Positions 50,953-58,194 of a DNA stretch of 64,000 bases are shown in pieces. The stretch comes from Actinorugispora endophytica (lineage in GTDB: Bacteria > Actinomycetota > Actinomycetes > Streptosporangiales > Streptosporangiaceae). The position numbers were made by a program, and so were the translations under genes. The stretch is from NCBI RefSeq assembly GCF_004363075.1, contig NZ_SNYN01000001.1, positions 349,938 to 413,937 on the forward strand, in the 5' to 3' direction. Positions within the stretch are counted from its first letter, which is position 1. Each line of letters opens with the position of its first letter. A model generated the notes under the pieces. It was not told where the DNA came from. It saw only the letters and a program-made list of their open reading frames with translations, and ran no database searches.

Positions 50953-51533
50953 GTGACTCCGACATCTGGTTGCGCGGTGCGACCGCCGGGATCGGACCGG
51001 TTCGGGCCGACCTGGTCGAGGAGTACTGGAGGTGGGAGCAGGAAATCCCGACCATCGTCGGGTACAACCGGCAGACACCCCAGCCGATCGAGGTCAGCCG
51101 CAAGATCTACGACACCTACGACCGCACCTGCGACAACCAACTCAAGTTCACCATCTACGACGTCACCTGCCAGAGCCCGCTTCCCGTTGGGTTGGCCCAG
51201 GTGTACATCGACGTCATGCGCCGCAACGGCGAGTACGTGGTGGCTCTTACCAGAGAGTCCCGAAGCAAGGGGATCGGAACCGAGGCGTCCCGCCTTGTCC
51301 TGGACTACGCCTTCCACATCACCAACCTGCGATGCGTGTACCTGACCGTGATCGAACCCAACAAGGGGGCGATCACGGCATACGAGCGCGCCGGGTTCAG
51401 ACGCCAGGGGGTTCGCCGCAACTCCAACCAGTGGCTGGGGCGAACCGTCAACGAGGTGCTGATGGACGCCATTCCCGAGGACTTCGAAGGGCCGTCACTG
51501 GTGAAGGCCCAATTCGATCACCTGGAGGGCTGA
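50949..51533 (+). CDS. GNAT acetyltransferase of the lasso cluster
   Basis: 194 residues from ATG 50949, overlapping the B gene by 4 nt, so it is translationally coupled to the lasso enzymes. The acetyl-CoA-binding motif A is visible as ALTRESRSKGIGTEASRL (R-x-x-G-x-G/A), followed by NLRCVYLTVIEPNKGAITAYERAGF, the standard GNAT C-terminal motif B. In albusnodin biosynthesis an associated GNAT acetylates Lys10 of the core; the predicted core here has one Lys, at position 10. The assignment as core-Lys acetyltransferase is inferred from linkage and that parallel. Confidence 0.88.
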   Translation: MSDSDIWLRGATAGIGPVRADLVEEYWRWEQEIPTIVGYNRQTPQPIEVSRKIYDTYDRTCDNQLKFTIYDVTCQSPLPVGLAQVYIDVMRRNGEYVVALTRESRSKGIGTEASRLVLDYAFHITNLRCVYLTVIEPNKGAITAYERAGFRRQGVRRNSNQWLGRTVNEVLMDAIPEDFEGPSLVKAQFDHLEG

Positions 51534-51577
51534 GACCACGGCGGTCGCAGAAGGTCCGCAAGGGTCACATGCCATGA

Positions 51578-51676
51578 GGATGGCGTCGGCGGTGTTCGAG
51601 GCCGCTCAGGTCCCCCGCTACGCGGAGGTCCCGGTGCGGGTCCTGCCCGGCCTGTCGGCGGTCCAGACGGTGGCGG
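51578..51676 (+). pseudogene. Duplicated 99-bp fragment of cobJ
   Basis: This matches 44912-45010 inside cobIJ with a constant offset of 6666 bp, no gaps and about three substitutions. It encodes MASAVFEAAQVPRYAEV and PVRVLPGLSAVQTVAA, then diverges. There is no functional context. A 67-codon frame starting at 51574 is only this debris running into palindromic repeat copy 5. Confidence 0.85.
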
Positions 51677-51771
51677 CGCGGAGGCCGGGGGCAGGGCCGG
51701 GGCCGAGGATGCCGCCGTGTGTGACGGTGCCGGTCATGGGTGTCGGGATCCTTTCCGTGGTCCTGTTTTCC

Positions 51772-51834
51772 CGGTGATCTTGCTCTTTTCCGGGTTCCGA
51801 GCGAGTCTGAGGCCGGAAAAGAGCAAGATCACCG
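51772..51834. repeat. Dispersed palindromic repeat, copy 5
   Basis: Perfect 22-bp arms (51772-51793 and 51813-51834): CGGTGATCTTGCTCTTTTCC and complement. It shares the GGTGATC end and TTTCCGG centre of the family but with CTTGCTC between. It separates the lasso region from the convergent ATP-binding-protein gene. Confidence 0.78.
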
Positions 51835-51849
51835 AGGAAACGCCGGTGG

Positions 51850-52320
51850 TCAGGCGGTGTGCACGAAGCGGGGCAGCCCGGCGGGGACCTGTGCGGGGTC
51901 CACGGGCAGGTCGGCCCACACCACCAGGCCCAGGTTCAGGGTGGGGTGCGCGAACACCGGGTAGAAGCCCCAGCCTTTGGCGAGCGCCGACACCATGAGC
52001 AGGCCCCGGTGGCGTTCGGAGGTGAACCAGTCGTCGCCGGACAGTTCCGCCACAACGGGCCGGGTGTCGGTGAAGCCGCCGTCGGCGACCTCCACCCGCA
52101 GCAGCCCCGCCTCGGGCAGCGACAACCTGCGCACCACCTCCCCGCCCTCGCCTCCCGAGGCGGTGTACTCCACGTCGTCCACCAGCCCCGGCGCGAACCC
52201 GGACAGGTCCCTGCGCACGTGCGAACGCACGACAGCGGCTTGCTTCAGCGACCCCTCGTAGATGCGCGGCTCCCACCGCACCGGCGCGAACACCCCAGAC
52301 GACACCACGGGCGCCCCCAC
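51850..52320 (-). CDS. ATP-binding (GHKL/anti-sigma-like) protein, apparently internally deleted
   Basis: 156 residues from a GTG. It resembles the many actinobacterial stand-alone HATPase proteins (RIYEGSLKQAAVVRSHVRRDL, LLRVEVADGG, RGLLMVSALAKGWGF). The stretch that should carry the N-box (E-L-V-x-N-A-x-x-H) is missing: FAPGLVDDVE is joined directly to YTASGGEGGE. A small in-frame deletion of roughly 10-15 codons is the simplest explanation. ATP binding is therefore doubtful and the gene may be decaying. Such genes often sit with HTH/DUF397 genes, and a DUF397 remnant is nearby. Confidence 0.7.
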   Translation of the reverse strand: MGAPVVSSGVFAPVRWEPRIYEGSLKQAAVVRSHVRRDLSGFAPGLVDDVEYTASGGEGGEVVRRLSLPEAGLLRVEVADGGFTDTRPVVAELSGDDWFTSERHRGLLMVSALAKGWGFYPVFAHPTLNLGLVVWADLPVDPAQVPAGLPRFVHTA

Positions 52321-52483
52321 AGGATCAAGCCGCCTCTCAGCGGCGCGTGTACCGCAGCTTATATATACCTTGAATATACGGTTCGTGTTGTGAAGGCAAA
52401 GGACTTCCGCAGAAGGTCAGGCAGACAACCCGTCCTGTCGGTGATCATGATCTAGTAGGCATATATGCGGTAGGAAGGAAGCC
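52321..52483. promoter_or_regulatory. Divergent promoter region with AT-rich palindromes
   Basis: 163 bp between the ATP-binding and GntR genes. It contains AT-rich TATATATACC near 52360 and the palindromes GATCATGATC (52443-52452) and GCATATATGC (52459-52468). The latter lies just ahead of GGAAGGAAG and the GntR ATG, a good position for autoregulation. Confidence 0.45.
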
Positions 52484-53230
52484 ATGACCCCTGAGATACA
52501 GAGACCGAGCCCGCCGTACGCGCAGATCGCGGACCACTACCGAGACCTCATCGCCACCGGCGCGCTGCGCGAAGGCGACCGCCTGCCCACCGTCGTCGAT
52601 ATGGCGGAGAAGTTCTCGGTCTCACCCGGGACCGCGCACAAGGCGGTCAGGCAGCTGCGCGGGGAGGGGCTGCTCCGCACCACCCAGCAGGGCACCGTCG
52701 TGCTGGGTCCCCGTGCGCTCCCCGCCCCGGCGGAGCGAATCCGGCGGTTGAAGCCTTCCGACCACGACATCGTCGACGTCAACGAGGTCGGGGGCGTGCC
52801 CATGCTCCCCAGCATCGGAGCGGCCCTCGGCATCAACGCCGACGCGTTGAACATGACGGTGATCCGACGCCAGGCCGTCACCTACCGGGAGGGCCGCCCC
52901 TACCGGCTCTCGGTGAGCTGGCTTCCAGCGCCTTTCTCCCATGACGTCCCGGAACTGTTGGTGGCCGAGCCGATTCCGAACATCCTGCACCTCATTGGGG
53001 AGCGCACCGGCCGGAACGCCACTCACGGCCGCGACTACTTCGAGGGGCGTACGGCCGACGCCAGAGAAGCCGCGGCCCTGGAGATCGACGAAGGCGCGGC
53101 GGTCCTCGCGGGCACCTCCGTATGGAGCGACGGCACAGGCCCCATCCAGTACTACGAGTTCGTGGCACCACCGCGCCACGCCGTCACCAACGACTACCTG
53201 CTCGAAACGCGGGCGGAAGACCCCGCGTGA
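52484..53230 (+). CDS. GntR/HutC-family transcriptional regulator
   Basis: 248 residues from ATG 52484 (GGAAGGAAGCC upstream). Residues about 10-75 form the winged helix-turn-helix (YAQIADHYRDLIATGALREG, GTAHKAVRQLRGEGLLRTTQ). Residues 90-245 are a UTRA-type ligand-binding domain (VTYREGRPYRLSVSWLPA, GRDYFEGRTADAREAAAL). It probably represses its own AT-rich promoter. It stands alone beside a DUF397 remnant. Confidence 0.9.
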   Translation: MTPEIQRPSPPYAQIADHYRDLIATGALREGDRLPTVVDMAEKFSVSPGTAHKAVRQLRGEGLLRTTQQGTVVLGPRALPAPAERIRRLKPSDHDIVDVNEVGGVPMLPSIGAALGINADALNMTVIRRQAVTYREGRPYRLSVSWLPAPFSHDVPELLVAEPIPNILHLIGERTGRNATHGRDYFEGRTADAREAAALEIDEGAAVLAGTSVWSDGTGPIQYYEFVAPPRHAVTNDYLLETRAEDPA

Positions 53231-53258
53231 CCGAAGGCCGCGCGAGTGGAGAAAACCG

Positions 53259-53414
53259 AGCCGCAGCGGGTCCCACGGCGAGTGCGTCGAGGTCGCCGAC
53301 GCCCCCGGAGCGTCCGCCGTGCGCGACACCCGGAACCGGGACAAGGCCACCCTCCTCTTCCCTGCTGCCGAGTGGCGCGCCTTCCTCACCGCCGCCAAAC
53401 ACGACCGGCTCTGA
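53259..53414 (+). pseudogene. DUF397-domain fragment, copy 2
   Basis: Same 156 bp as 45647-45802 with two differences. This copy retains an upstream EWRKPSRSGSHGECV, close to the normal DUF397 opening, but no start codon is available in frame between the GntR stop and this point. It may be the less damaged parent of copy 1. Confidence 0.7.
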
Positions 53415-53421
53415 CCCCGGG

Positions 53422-54576
53422 TCAGACCGGCAATCGCCACGACGGCCCGTCCGGGGTTTCCAGCCACACCCGTTGGCCGCCCGGCGCAGCGGTGAGCCCG
53501 AACGCGGAGGCGTGCGGCGACCCCGCGTCCCGCCACACCGCGACGGCCTCCTCGACCGCGTCCCAGAGGCGCACCGGCCCGTGCTGGGCGACCCGCCAGC
53601 CGCCCCCTTCCGAAACGCGCACCCGGGCCTGCGACCCGGTGGACACGTCGAGCAGTCCGCCTTCGGACCCCATCCCGTACCGCACCGCCGACGGGGCCGC
53701 GAGCTGGGCCACGAACACGCCGGTCCAGTCGTCGAGCACGTCCAGGCCGACCGGGGTGTCCCGTTCCGGTGCGCCCGACGGGAAGAACACCGGTCCGCGC
53801 GGCGGCGGCTGGTGGGAGCGCGCCATCATGAACGACCGGAACCCCGGCAGGAACCGCCCCGACGCGGTGCCCTCGTCGTCGACGTCGAGCAGCACCTGCG
53901 CGTTGGCGTGCAGCCATCCCGAAAGGGTCACCAGGATCTTCGCGCCGGTGTCCACCTGGTACAGCCACGGCGGAGGAACGTAGCGAAAGGCGCACGTGGC
54001 GATGATCCGGTCATGGTCACGCCCTCCCGCCCCGCCGAACCCGTCCCCGACACGCAGATCAGGCTCGTACCCCAGAGCCGCCAGAGCGGTCCGGGCCCGG
54101 GCCGCCGTCCCCGGGTCGACCTCGACCGAGGTGACCTGCCCGGCTCCGGCCCTGTGGCACATCAACGCGGTGGAGTATCCGGTGCCGGTACCGATCTCCA
54201 ACAGGTCCTGACCGTCGCGGACGTCAAGGTCCTCGAGCATCCCCACGACCAGGCCGGGAAGCGACGACGACGACGTCGGTGCTCCCGCGACCCGGTCGAA
54301 GGCGTCGACCGCGTCGACGCCCCCGACCTGGGTCACCCACGTCTCGTCCCGGTAGACCAGGTCGAGCCACCCGGGTTCGCCGATCTCCGATCTGCGCAGA
54401 ACCGACCAGGTATCGGTGTCGGCGTCCATCCGGTAGACGGCGTCTCCCAGGAACACCTCACGCGGCACGGCCTCGACCGCAGCTCTCCACCCGTCGCTGT
54501 GGAGCCTGCCATCGGCCGCGAGCCTGTCCGCCAATGATCTGCGGAGCGCGGCCCCGGGATCAACGCCCGTGGTCAT
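53422..54576 (-). CDS. PIMT-like methyltransferase of the graspetide cluster
   Basis: 384 residues from ATG 54576, overlapping the ATP-grasp stop by 4 nt. The N-terminal region resembles protein-L-isoaspartate O-methyltransferase: LHSDGWRAAVEAVPREVFLG, then PTSSSSLPGLVVGMLEDL and SAM-binding motif I DLLEIGTGTGYSTALM (about residues 124-139), with DHDRIIATCAF further on. A C-terminal extension of about 150 residues is typical of the RiPP-associated form. In characterised graspetides (fuscimiditide) such an enzyme methylates a core Asp, which then cyclises to aspartimide. That reaction is inferred here. Confidence 0.88.
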   Translation of the reverse strand: MTTGVDPGAALRRSLADRLAADGRLHSDGWRAAVEAVPREVFLGDAVYRMDADTDTWSVLRRSEIGEPGWLDLVYRDETWVTQVGGVDAVDAFDRVAGAPTSSSSLPGLVVGMLEDLDVRDGQDLLEIGTGTGYSTALMCHRAGAGQVTSVEVDPGTAARARTALAALGYEPDLRVGDGFGGAGGRDHDRIIATCAFRYVPPPWLYQVDTGAKILVTLSGWLHANAQVLLDVDDEGTASGRFLPGFRSFMMARSHQPPPRGPVFFPSGAPERDTPVGLDVLDDWTGVFVAQLAAPSAVRYGMGSEGGLLDVSTGSQARVRVSEGGGWRVAQHGPVRLWDAVEEAVAVWRDAGSPHASAFGLTAAPGGQRVWLETPDGPSWRLPV

Positions 54577-55526
54577 ACCCGACCTCTCTCCAGCTTTCTC
54601 GCGATCGCCGCGGCGATGCGATCGGAAGTGCCGTCACCGAACCATCCCCACTGGCCATTGGGATTGCACTCCAGGAACACCCACGTCCCGTCCCGCCCCA
54701 GTGCGAAGTCGAACGCACCGAACTCCAGTCCGAACACGGCCAAGTAACACCGCACCGCCGTGGAGACATGTTCTGGAACGTCGAGAGGGGTGTAGGTGAG
54801 AAGTGGGTAGTCCTCTCGCCAGTCCAGACGAGGGGCTCCGTCGATACGAACCGCGAACAATTCCGGGCCCACAGCGGTGAGTCGGATGTCGGCTTCCTTG
54901 TCCACCTCCGCTTGGAACAGGTGCGCCGCTCCGGAAACGGACTCGTCGAGTTCTTCGAGAACGACTCTCCGCACCCAGATCACCCGCCCGCTACCGTCAT
55001 CGGCGTGGTAGTCGCCGCGCCACAGTGGCTTGTAGACCACAGGCGCATTTGCGGTGACGAACTCCCGCGCCCGTTCCGGATCGTTGGTGACCAGGCTCGG
55101 CGGAATCGTGAACCCAGCCGAGTTCGCGGCGGCGAGTTGCGCGGGTTTGGACTCGGCGTCCCGGTTGCGCCACGGATGGTTCACGTACAGCGCCTTCGGA
55201 ACGCGGGCGAGCAGCCCACCAAAACCCCATCTGGACTGGTCCACGACCCAAGCCTGATCCCGGGCATCGAGGGACTCAGGAGCACGGTACGCCGAAGGGC
55301 GTCGCCAGTACACCGACCGGACCGCCGCTATATCCGTGCTCCGCGTGGAACCGGACAGGACGCCGGACATGCCGCCATCGGTGAAGAACACGGATGCGCG
55401 CGCATGGTTGGGAAAATCACCGGGGTCAATCCGGACAACCGACACTTGACGGTTATTGAGTTCGCGAATGACGAGGTCAGCGGTGGGATCATTGACCTCG
55501 GTCACCACAAGGACGGTGTTGGACAC
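54573..55526 (-). CDS. ATP-grasp ligase, graspetide maturase
   Basis: 317 residues from GTG 55526, 4 nt after the precursor stop. ATP-grasp fold: TVLVVTEVNDPTADLVIREL at the N-terminus, substrate loop YWRRPSAYR, ATP-binding VVYKPLWRGDY, and the metal-binding C-terminal EFGAFDFALGRDGTWVFLECNPNGQWGW in pieces. It matches maturases that form ester or amide links between acidic side chains and Ser/Thr or Lys of a precursor peptide. The adjacent precursor and PIMT-like gene make the RiPP role strong. Confidence 0.92.
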   Translation of the reverse strand: MSNTVLVVTEVNDPTADLVIRELNNRQVSVVRIDPGDFPNHARASVFFTDGGMSGVLSGSTRSTDIAAVRSVYWRRPSAYRAPESLDARDQAWVVDQSRWGFGGLLARVPKALYVNHPWRNRDAESKPAQLAAANSAGFTIPPSLVTNDPERAREFVTANAPVVYKPLWRGDYHADDGSGRVIWVRRVVLEELDESVSGAAHLFQAEVDKEADIRLTAVGPELFAVRIDGAPRLDWREDYPLLTYTPLDVPEHVSTAVRCYLAVFGLEFGAFDFALGRDGTWVFLECNPNGQWGWFGDGTSDRIAAAIARKLERGRV

Positions 55527-55530
55527 AGAA

Positions 55531-55803
55531 TCAGTCGGAGACCCAGTCCGTGCTGGTGTCGGTCTGAGTCCCTTGTGGCCCCTCGCCGTCCCCTCCGACC
55601 GGGGTTTCGTAGGGCGACTGGACTTCCGCGTTGGTTCCGTGCTTTCCCGCTTCCAGAGGCCGTCCGGACGGGTCGAAGTAGCGACCGGTTTGGGACTGCG
55701 GATCGAGTTCGACCCGTGAGTATGGCCGCGGAGCCGAAGCCGGATAAGGAGCCATCCGGGAGAGTCCCCACGGACGGGGATGTTCGGAAGGAGAATGGTT
55801 CAT
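55531..55803 (-). CDS. ATP-grasp-modified RiPP precursor (graspetide)
   Basis: 90 residues from ATG 55803, with AGGAGA 8 nt upstream; a longer frame starting at 55833 is less likely. The leader has the family motif RPWGLSRMAPYP (10-21), followed by YSRVELDPQSQTGRYFD and GRPLEAGKHG (about 28-56), conserved in putative ATP-grasp target peptides. The C-terminal 34 residues are rich in Thr, Ser, Asp and Glu, ending GTQTDTSTDWVSD; these supply the hydroxyl and carboxyl partners for side-chain esters and an Asp for methylation. Which residues are linked cannot be read from sequence. Confidence 0.9.
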   Translation of the reverse strand: MNHSPSEHPRPWGLSRMAPYPASAPRPYSRVELDPQSQTGRYFDPSGRPLEAGKHGTNAEVQSPYETPVGGDGEGPQGTQTDTSTDWVSD

Positions 55804-56015
55804 GGCAGGGGTCTCCTGATCAGCCGTAACCACGCATGATCGACGGTAACCGGGTTATCGCGACCTGTCAGCGGTTACGACCGGTTCCGGACAACGGATT
55901 CCGGGGCCGACTCCTCATCCCTTCCCACGTCAGGAGAGCCGTTTCGCTCGCATGCCCTCTTAATGTGCATTCCACTGGTCGGCGGTGGCTTTGAGATTGG
56001 TCCGCGAGGACTCCG
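55804..56015 (-). promoter_or_regulatory. Upstream region of the graspetide operon
   Basis: 212 bp with no gene. It is AT-richer than cob DNA and contains related short sites: GTAACC at about 55826 and 55847, GGTTATC at about 55853 and CGGTTACG at about 55873. These could be a cluster of operator half-sites controlling the leftward operon. No -10/-35 can be assigned with confidence. Confidence 0.4.
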
Positions 56016-56077
56016 CGGTGGTCTTGACGCTACTGCCCCGAAAGCGCGGTTTCGGGGCAGTAGCGTCAAGACCACCG
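56016..56077. terminator. Perfect 28-bp palindrome at the right edge of the island
   Basis: Left arm 56016-56043 (CGGTGGTCTTGACGCTACTG then CCCCGAAA) pairs exactly with 56050-56077 around a 6-nt loop. It lies 30 nt beyond the cobM stop and is the likely terminator of the cobLM unit. The arms differ from the dispersed GATC family but the size and CCCCGAAA centre are similar. Confidence 0.8.
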
Positions 56078-56106
56078 GTCGCCGCCCGGACGGCTGCGGC
56101 GCGGGG

Positions 56107-56874
56107 TCAGGGCGCCTGGGACCGGTCGCGGTTCGGGTCGTACAAGTGGGAGCAGACCGCCTCGTCCACGCCCGGGTCGCGGCCGGCCAGGGCCGGGCCG
56201 ACCAGGATGACGGCGGTGTGGCGCAGCCCGGCCACCTCCGCCTGGTCGGCGATGTCGTCGAGGGTGCCGCGCAGGACCAGCTCGTTCGGCCGGGACGCGT
56301 GGGCGACCACCACGGCCGGGCAGTCCGCGCCGTACTCGGGGACCAGCTCCTCCGCCAGCGCCCGGACCCGCCGGATCGCCAGGTGCAGGACCAGGGTGCC
56401 GCGCAGCCGCGCCGCGTTGACCAGCGACTCCGTCTCCGGCATCCTCGTGGAACGGGCCTGAGTCCGCGTGAGGACCACGGTCTGCGCGACCTCGGGCACC
56501 GTGAGCTCGGTGCCCAGCAGCGCGGCGGCGGCCGCGTACGCCGGGACCCCGGGGGTGACGTCCCAGGCCACGCCCGCCGCGTCCAGCCGCCTGGTCTGCT
56601 CGGTGAGGGCGCTGTACAGCGACGGGTCCCCCGAGCACAGGCGCACCGCGTCCAGCCCGCGCCGGTCCGCGTCCACCAGGCGCGCGGTGATCTCGTCGAG
56701 GTCCAGGTGGCGGGTGTCCACCAGTTCGGCGCCCTCCGCGCAGTGCGCCAGCACCTCGCCGTCGATGTAGGTGCCCGCGTACAGGCAGACCGGGGCGGCG
56801 CGCAGCAGCTCCACCGCGCGCAGGGTCAGCAGGTCGGCGGCCCCGGGGCCGGCTCCGACGAAGTGGACGGTCAT
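56107..56874 (-). CDS. cobM: Precorrin-4 C11-methyltransferase CobM
   Basis: 255 residues from ATG 56874, overlapping the cobL stop (ATGA). Tetrapyrrole methylase motifs: VHFVGAGPGAADLLTLRAVE, VCLYAGTYIDGEVL (typical of CobM), VRLCSGDPSLYSAL, DVTPGVPAYAAAAALLG, and QTVVLTRTQARSTRMPE. It methylates C11 of precorrin-4. Second gene of a leftward cobLM pair facing the island. Confidence 0.94.
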   Translation of the reverse strand: MTVHFVGAGPGAADLLTLRAVELLRAAPVCLYAGTYIDGEVLAHCAEGAELVDTRHLDLDEITARLVDADRRGLDAVRLCSGDPSLYSALTEQTRRLDAAGVAWDVTPGVPAYAAAAALLGTELTVPEVAQTVVLTRTQARSTRMPETESLVNAARLRGTLVLHLAIRRVRALAEELVPEYGADCPAVVVAHASRPNELVLRGTLDDIADQAEVAGLRHTAVILVGPALAGRDPGVDEAVCSHLYDPNRDRSQAP

Positions 56875-58088
56875 GTCTGGTTCTCCTGATCTGTCTTCGT
56901 CGCGGCCCACTGGACGACCGGGCGGGCGGGCTCCCAGCCGGTGAAGGAGCCGAGGGGGGCCGCCCGCTCGACCGACAGGCGGACCAGCTCCCCGCCGTGC
57001 CGCCGCCACCGCCGCACCAGCCCGGCCTCGGTCTCCAGGGTCACCGCGTGGACCACCATCCGGCCGCCGGGCCGCAGGGCCGACCAGCACGCGTCGAGCA
57101 CCCCCGGGTTGGACGCCCCGCCGCCGACGAACACCGCGTCCGGCTCCTCCAGCCCGGCCAGGGCGTCCGGCGCGCTCCCCCGCACCACCCGCAGGGACGG
57201 CACGCCCAGCCGCGCGGCGTTGCGGCCCACGCGCTCCGCGCGCCCGGGGTCCCGCTCGACCGCGACGGCCCGGCAGCGGGCGTCGGCGCGCAACCACTCC
57301 ACGGCCACCGACCCCGCTCCGGCGCCGACGTCCCACAGCAGCGCGCCCGGGCGCGGCCCCAGCGCGCACACCGCGGCGACCCGCAGGTCGCGCTTGGTGA
57401 TCTGGCCGTCGTGCTCGAAGGCGTCGTCGGGCAGGCCGGGGGTCAGGGCGAACCCGCCGCCGGTCGCGACCTCCACGCACACCACGTTCAGCGCGGGCGC
57501 GGGCCGCTCCCCCCACTCCGCCGCGACGGCGTCCGCCCGCGACTCGCGGTCGCCGCCCAGGTCGGCCAGGACGGTCATCCGGCTGGCGCCCAGGCCGTGC
57601 TCGACCAGCCGCGCGGCCACCGCCGCGGGCGTCGCGCCGTCCGAGGACAGCACGACCAGCCGCCGTCCGGGCGTGAGGGAGCGGCGCACGGCGTCGGCGT
57701 CCCGGCCCACGAGCGTGACCACGTCGACGGACTCCGCGCTCCACCGCATCCGGGCCCGCGCCAGCGCGACGGAGCTCACGGCGGGCAGGACCTCCACCCG
57801 GTCCGGCCCGAGCAGGCCGACCAGGGTGGTCCCCACCCCGGACAGCAGGGGGTCGCCGGACGCCAGCACCGCCATCCGGCGGCCTCTGTGCCGCTCCAGC
57901 AGCGCGGGAAGGCCGCTGGCCAGCGGTGACGGCCAGGTCTCGCGGACCGCCCCGGTGTCGGGGACCAGGCCCAGGTGCCGGGCTCCCCCGACGACCACCT
58001 CGGCGGACTCGACGGCCGCCCTGGAGGCGGGGGCGAGCCCCTCCCAGCCGTCGGCCCCCACGCCGACCACAGTGATCACTGGTTCCAT
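56871..58088 (-). CDS. cobL: Precorrin-6Y C5,15-methyltransferase (decarboxylating) CobL
   Basis: 405 residues from ATG 58088; a TTG 9 nt upstream is possible. The N-terminal CbiE-like methylase (ITVVGVGADGWEGLAPAS, MAVLASGDPLLSGVG, LPAVSSVALARARMRW) is fused to a C-terminal CbiT-like methylase/decarboxylase (ITKRDLRVAAVCALGP, LLWDVGAGAGSVAVEWL, FVGGGASNPGVLDACW). It carries out C5 and C15 methylation with loss of the C12 acetate carboxyl. It diverges from the riboswitch-controlled chelatase operon. Confidence 0.95.
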   Translation of the reverse strand: MEPVITVVGVGADGWEGLAPASRAAVESAEVVVGGARHLGLVPDTGAVRETWPSPLASGLPALLERHRGRRMAVLASGDPLLSGVGTTLVGLLGPDRVEVLPAVSSVALARARMRWSAESVDVVTLVGRDADAVRRSLTPGRRLVVLSSDGATPAAVAARLVEHGLGASRMTVLADLGGDRESRADAVAAEWGERPAPALNVVCVEVATGGGFALTPGLPDDAFEHDGQITKRDLRVAAVCALGPRPGALLWDVGAGAGSVAVEWLRADARCRAVAVERDPGRAERVGRNAARLGVPSLRVVRGSAPDALAGLEEPDAVFVGGGASNPGVLDACWSALRPGGRMVVHAVTLETEAGLVRRWRRHGGELVRLSVERAAPLGSFTGWEPARPVVQWAATKTDQENQT

Positions 58089-58194
58089 GGCGGGCAACCC
58101 TAGTGCTCCCCCGCCCCGGGCCGCCGAGGGGGGCGGGCGCGGCGGGGTTCCGGTCCGGCCCCGGCACCCGGCCGTCCGCCGCCCACGGGCTAGA

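Noticed and set aside
51574..51777. 67-codon ORF after the lasso cluster as a gene
   Set aside because: Its first half is the duplicated cobJ fragment and its end lies in a palindromic repeat; no independent function.
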